DNA of 64,000 nt from DASVWZ01 sp963708575 (GTDB taxonomy: Bacteria; Acidobacteriota; Terriglobia; Terriglobales; Acidobacteriaceae): contig CAVPTB010000007.1 of assembly GCA_963708575.1 (NCBI GenBank), positions 2,542,001 through 2,606,000 of the forward strand. Reading direction: 5' to 3'. The notes under the pieces were generated by a model. The model saw only the letters and a list, made by a program, of their open reading frames with translations, made no database searches and was not told the origin of the DNA. The position numbers and the translations under genes are program-made. Of this stretch, positions 61,206-64,000 are shown one piece after another; the first letter of the stretch is position 1; each line of letters starts with the position of its first letter.

Positions 61206-61991
61206 GTGTGCTTTGCGCCGGGGCTGAATGTGGACGAAGAGGAACTCGATTCACGGCTTAGCTCCCAGAGCATTGCAGCGTTGCGGAATGCGCGGGCACA
61301 AGATCAAAATCTTTTCGGTTTCTATTTTCACTATCTCGGACGTCTGGGGCAGGGCGATTTGGGAGTTTCGCGAACTCTTCAACAGCCAGTTTCACGATTG
61401 ATCGGGGATCGGTTGCCCGAAACATTGAAGTCGGTTGGAGCAGGACTGGCCCTGGGATGGGGTCTCGGCCTTCTGACAGCCATTGCGGTGGTCATGTCGC
61501 GAGCCTGGTATCTAGATTTGCTGGGCAGCCTGCTGGTCGGCGTGTTGCTCTGCCTGCCCGCGGCGGTCCTCGCGTTGCTATTTGTGGTGGCTCAAGCGCC
61601 AGTCCGGCTGTTACTTGGATTGGTGGTCTTTCCCAAGGTCTTCCGCTATTCGCGCAATCTGCTGGCTCGGAGTTCGGCTTTGCCCCATGTGCTGATGGCT
61701 CGGGCCAAGGGATTGGGTGAATTGCGGATTTTACTTTGGCATATTCTCCCCACTAGCTTTGCCCAGTTGGTGGCTTTGGCAGGGGTCTCAGTAAGTTTGG
61801 CATTCACCGCGGCGATTCCGATGGAAGCCCTGTGCGACATACCGGGGATCGGACAACTGGCATGGAAAGCGGCTCTGGGACGCGATTTGTGGTTGTTGGT
61901 AAACCTGACGATGATCGTCACATTAGTGACGCTGGTTGCGAATTCGTTGCCCGATTTTTTCGGCAAACGGCTACGGATGAGTGAAGCATGA
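61206..61991 (+). CDS. Oligopeptide ABC permease, DppB-like
   Basis: This is a membrane permease of at least 261 aa from GTG 61206. The C-half has the ABC EAA-type loop (ARAKGLGELRILLWHILPTS) and PGIGQLAWKAALGRD, both typical of DppB/OppB. The conventional start removes the first TM helix, which the same frame encodes upstream, so the true product is probably longer. It overlaps the DppC-like gene by 4 nt. No ATPase is in the window; it could follow further right. Confidence 0.75.
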   Translation: MCFAPGLNVDEEELDSRLSSQSIAALRNARAQDQNLFGFYFHYLGRLGQGDLGVSRTLQQPVSRLIGDRLPETLKSVGAGLALGWGLGLLTAIAVVMSRAWYLDLLGSLLVGVLLCLPAAVLALLFVVAQAPVRLLLGLVVFPKVFRYSRNLLARSSALPHVLMARAKGLGELRILLWHILPTSFAQLVALAGVSVSLAFTAAIPMEALCDIPGIGQLAWKAALGRDLWLLVNLTMIVTLVTLVANSLPDFFGKRLRMSEA

Positions 61992-62794
61992 AGTGGGCGC
62001 GGATTGCAGCGATTGCATTTCTGCTGGCCATATCGGCAGCATGCCTTCTCGCCAACTTTGTGGCACCGGCCTCCTACGCCCATCAATTCCGGGAACTCCC
62101 GGATGCGAGCCCATCTCGCCAGCATTGGCTCGGCACAGACGATTTGGGCCGCGACCGGTTCTCTCGCGTGCTTTATGGAGCACGAGTGTCATTGCTGATG
62201 GCGCCTGCAGCCGCGCTATTGGCAACGCTCATGGCGGCATTCATTGGAGGCGTGGCGGGATTTGCAGGGGGATGGATCGAACGCGGGATCATGGCCGCGA
62301 CGGATCTATTTCTCTCCCTCCCGTGGCTCTTTCTTCTGATCACGGTCCGTGCTCTGTTGCCTTTGAACGTGGCACCAATGACGTCCGTTCTAATCACCTT
62401 TGCCATGCTTGGCTTCCTCGGGTGGGCGGGCGCGGCGCGCGTGGTTTGCGCGGACGCGGGCGCACTCGCACAGTCGGATTTTGTTTTGCTGGCTCGCGCT
62501 TCCGGGATCAGCAACTTTCGTCTCTTGGCCCGCCACCTGGCCCCTAACTTGAAGCCGATTCTCTACGCGCAGTTCTGGATTTCGATTCCCGTCTTTATTT
62601 TGACGGAGGCGAACCTGGGGATCCTCGGTTTGGGAGTCGCAGAACCTCTGCCGTCCTGGGGCAGTCTGCTACGTGAACTGGAAGGGTTTTCGAGCATCTC
62701 CGGCCAGCCTTGGAAATTGGTTCCACTGGTCTTGTTCGTGGTTGTGATCAGCAGCTTTCATCTTGTTTTAAGCAAAGAGGAGTTTCTGGCATGA
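61988..62794 (+). CDS. Oligopeptide ABC permease, DppC-like
   Basis: This is a 268-aa permease. The N-terminal HWLGTDDLGRDRFSRVLYGARVSL is the DppC/OppC signature, and ARASGISNFRLLARHLAPN is the ATPase-contacting loop. Six TM helices. It overlaps both neighbours by 4 nt (ATGA), placing it in a tight operon with the other permease and the binding protein. Confidence 0.9.
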   Translation: MKWARIAAIAFLLAISAACLLANFVAPASYAHQFRELPDASPSRQHWLGTDDLGRDRFSRVLYGARVSLLMAPAAALLATLMAAFIGGVAGFAGGWIERGIMAATDLFLSLPWLFLLITVRALLPLNVAPMTSVLITFAMLGFLGWAGAARVVCADAGALAQSDFVLLARASGISNFRLLARHLAPNLKPILYAQFWISIPVFILTEANLGILGLGVAEPLPSWGSLLRELEGFSSISGQPWKLVPLVLFVVVISSFHLVLSKEEFLA

Positions 62795-64000
62795 AGAAAT
62801 GTCTATTGTGCGTCCTCCGCATGACTTTGATCGCCGTGCTCTGTGCGGCCGCATTGGCACAATCCGGCGGCGAACTGCGTTTCTGCCTACGGACCGAGCC
62901 TAAGTCTTTGAATCCGGTGTTGGCGGAAAACGAAGCGGATGAGACTGTCCGCTATTTGACTGGCGGCGTTCTGGCCCGAATCAACCGCTCATCCCAGGAC
63001 CTCGAGCCTGAGTTAGCCACCTCGTGGAAAGTTACAAACGGAGGTAAGACCATTACCTTCAAGCTACGGGATGGCCTGCGCTTCTCAGACGGAACACCCT
63101 TCTCGGCGGATGATGTCGCTTACACCATGCAGCAGTTGATGGATCCAGCGTTGCACTCGCCGACCGGCGATGCGTTTCGCTCAGGCGATGGCAAGGTGGA
63201 AACCCATGTGTTCGACAAGGACCGGGTCAGCATTACGTTCCCCGCGCCTCTCGCCGGACTGGACCGTTTATTTGATCAGGTCGCAATCATGTCGGCCAAG
63301 TCTCCACAGAAGGAAATGGCGGTTCTTGGGCCGTACCAAGTTGCCGAGAATAAAGCCGGGTCTTATCTCCTGCTGAAACGCAATCCGAATTATTGGAAGA
63401 AAGACTCGTCGGGGCACGCTGTGCCTTATATCGATTCGGTCCGGCTCGACATCGAGTCGAACCGCGATATTGAAGCGCTTCGCCTGACGCGTGGCGAGAT
63501 CAGCTTCATCAATTCACTGGACGCCGAGTTCTTTGACAAGATTGCCACGCAGGATTCGTCACTGGTCCACGACGCCGGTCCGTCGTTGGACAGCGAACAG
63601 ATGTGGTTCAACCAGGTTGCAACTTCTCCTTTGCCCGCTTATGAGAAGGCGTGGTTTACTTCCACGAACTTCCGCCGGGCGATTTCGGAATCGATCAATC
63701 GGGCTGACATGGCACGAATCGTGTTTCGCGGACACGCCCAGCCTGCAGTCGGCGCCATCTCTCCAGCCAACAAGTTCTGGTTCAACTCGAAGCTACAGCC
63801 CCATCCCTTTGATCAGAAATCGGCGTTGTCCCGTCTCAGCCAGGATGGATTCAAGCTACAGAACGGCGTGCTCCGCGATCATGAAGGACACGCGGTCGAG
63901 TTTTCTATCATCACTAACGCGGGCAACAAATATCGTGAACGCATGGCGACGATGATCCAGCAGGATCTCAGCCAAGTAGGCATTAAGATCAACGTGGTCA
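62791..64000 (+). CDS. Oligopeptide-type ABC substrate-binding protein (partial)
   Basis: This is a family 5 solute-binding protein that runs off the right edge of the window (403 codons seen). Signal peptide: MKKCLLCVLRMTLIAVLCAA, with no lipobox. The mature part begins ELRFCLRTEPKSLNPVL and has WKVTNGGKTITFKLRDGLRFSDG, a hallmark of DppA/OppA. ATG 62791 overlaps the DppC-like stop by 4 nt. The substrate is likely peptides or a related ligand; the 3' end is not seen. Confidence 0.9.
   Translation, partial: MKKCLLCVLRMTLIAVLCAAALAQSGGELRFCLRTEPKSLNPVLAENEADETVRYLTGGVLARINRSSQDLEPELATSWKVTNGGKTITFKLRDGLRFSDGTPFSADDVAYTMQQLMDPALHSPTGDAFRSGDGKVETHVFDKDRVSITFPAPLAGLDRLFDQVAIMSAKSPQKEMAVLGPYQVAENKAGSYLLLKRNPNYWKKDSSGHAVPYIDSVRLDIESNRDIEALRLTRGEISFINSLDAEFFDKIATQDSSLVHDAGPSLDSEQMWFNQVATSPLPAYEKAWFTSTNFRRAISESINRADMARIVFRGHAQPAVGAISPANKFWFNSKLQPHPFDQKSALSRLSQDGFKLQNGVLRDHEGHAVEFSIITNAGNKYRERMATMIQQDLSQVGIKINVV

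Noticed and set aside
1..64000. tRNA, rRNA, CRISPR array, insertion sequence or prophage
   Set aside because: No cloverleaf T-loop signature, repeated spacer array, transposase or phage structural gene was seen.

Overview
This 64 kb window reads as chromosomal DNA of a GC-rich Gram-negative bacterium, most likely an Acidobacteriota member (Koribacter/Terriglobia type). That assignment is inferred from gene style: a winged-helix regulator fused to membrane helices, a Ser/Thr kinase with TolB-like and TPR repeats, paired RsbU-type phosphatases, an HspR next to dnaK/dnaJ, four-cysteine type IV pilins and many secreted repeat proteins. I see no tRNA, rRNA, CRISPR array, prophage or insertion sequence.

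Layout. 0-6 kb: heat-shock block (dnaK, a small TTG-start ORF, dnaJ, a permease, hspR); the dnaK -35 region carries a degenerate HspR (HAIR-like) operator. 6-10 kb: two membrane RsbU/SpoIIE phosphatases. 10-16 kb: a Rieske oxygenase, then three type IV pilin genes, each preceded by a GG-N10-GC (sigma54) promoter, followed by an ABC ATPase/permease/TPR operon resembling the pilH/pilI part of the Myxococcus pil cluster. 16-25 kb: DyP peroxidase, gluconokinase, PiT phosphate transporter, B12-binding radical SAM protein, TPR protein, QueG. 25-33 kb: MglA-type GTPase, NeuC-like epimerase, membrane-bound winged-helix regulator, GtrA and CDP-alcohol transferase pair, methyltransferase, cold-shock protein with a long hairpin leader, YihY. 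33-39 kb: a two-gene secreted unit whose large product looks like a matrixin protease that lost all zinc ligands, then an MFS transporter and small ORFs.

39-50 kb is the most unusual part. Two HybA/HybB-like iron-sulfur plus NrfD membrane modules point away from each other around a cytochrome c, an M23-like protein and a membrane-anchored H-protein homologue without a lipoylation lysine. No molybdopterin or hydrogenase catalytic subunit is present. The minus-strand module continues by 4-14 nt overlaps into a sensor kinase with candidate heme/redox cysteines, an NtrC-type sigma54 activator and an archaemetzincin.

50-64 kb: an ATP-grasp ligase plus zinc metallopeptidase pair, a PAS histidine kinase with a PilZ-like response regulator, a peroxiredoxin, a Ser/Thr kinase, a sigma54 activator with an intact C-terminal PilZ (c-di-GMP) signature, and the start of an oligopeptide ABC transporter operon whose first gene is interrupted by an in-frame TGA. 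Pilins, MglA, two sigma54 activators and PilZ proteins together suggest surface-motility and c-di-GMP control as a theme. All calls come from reading the sequence; no database search was run.
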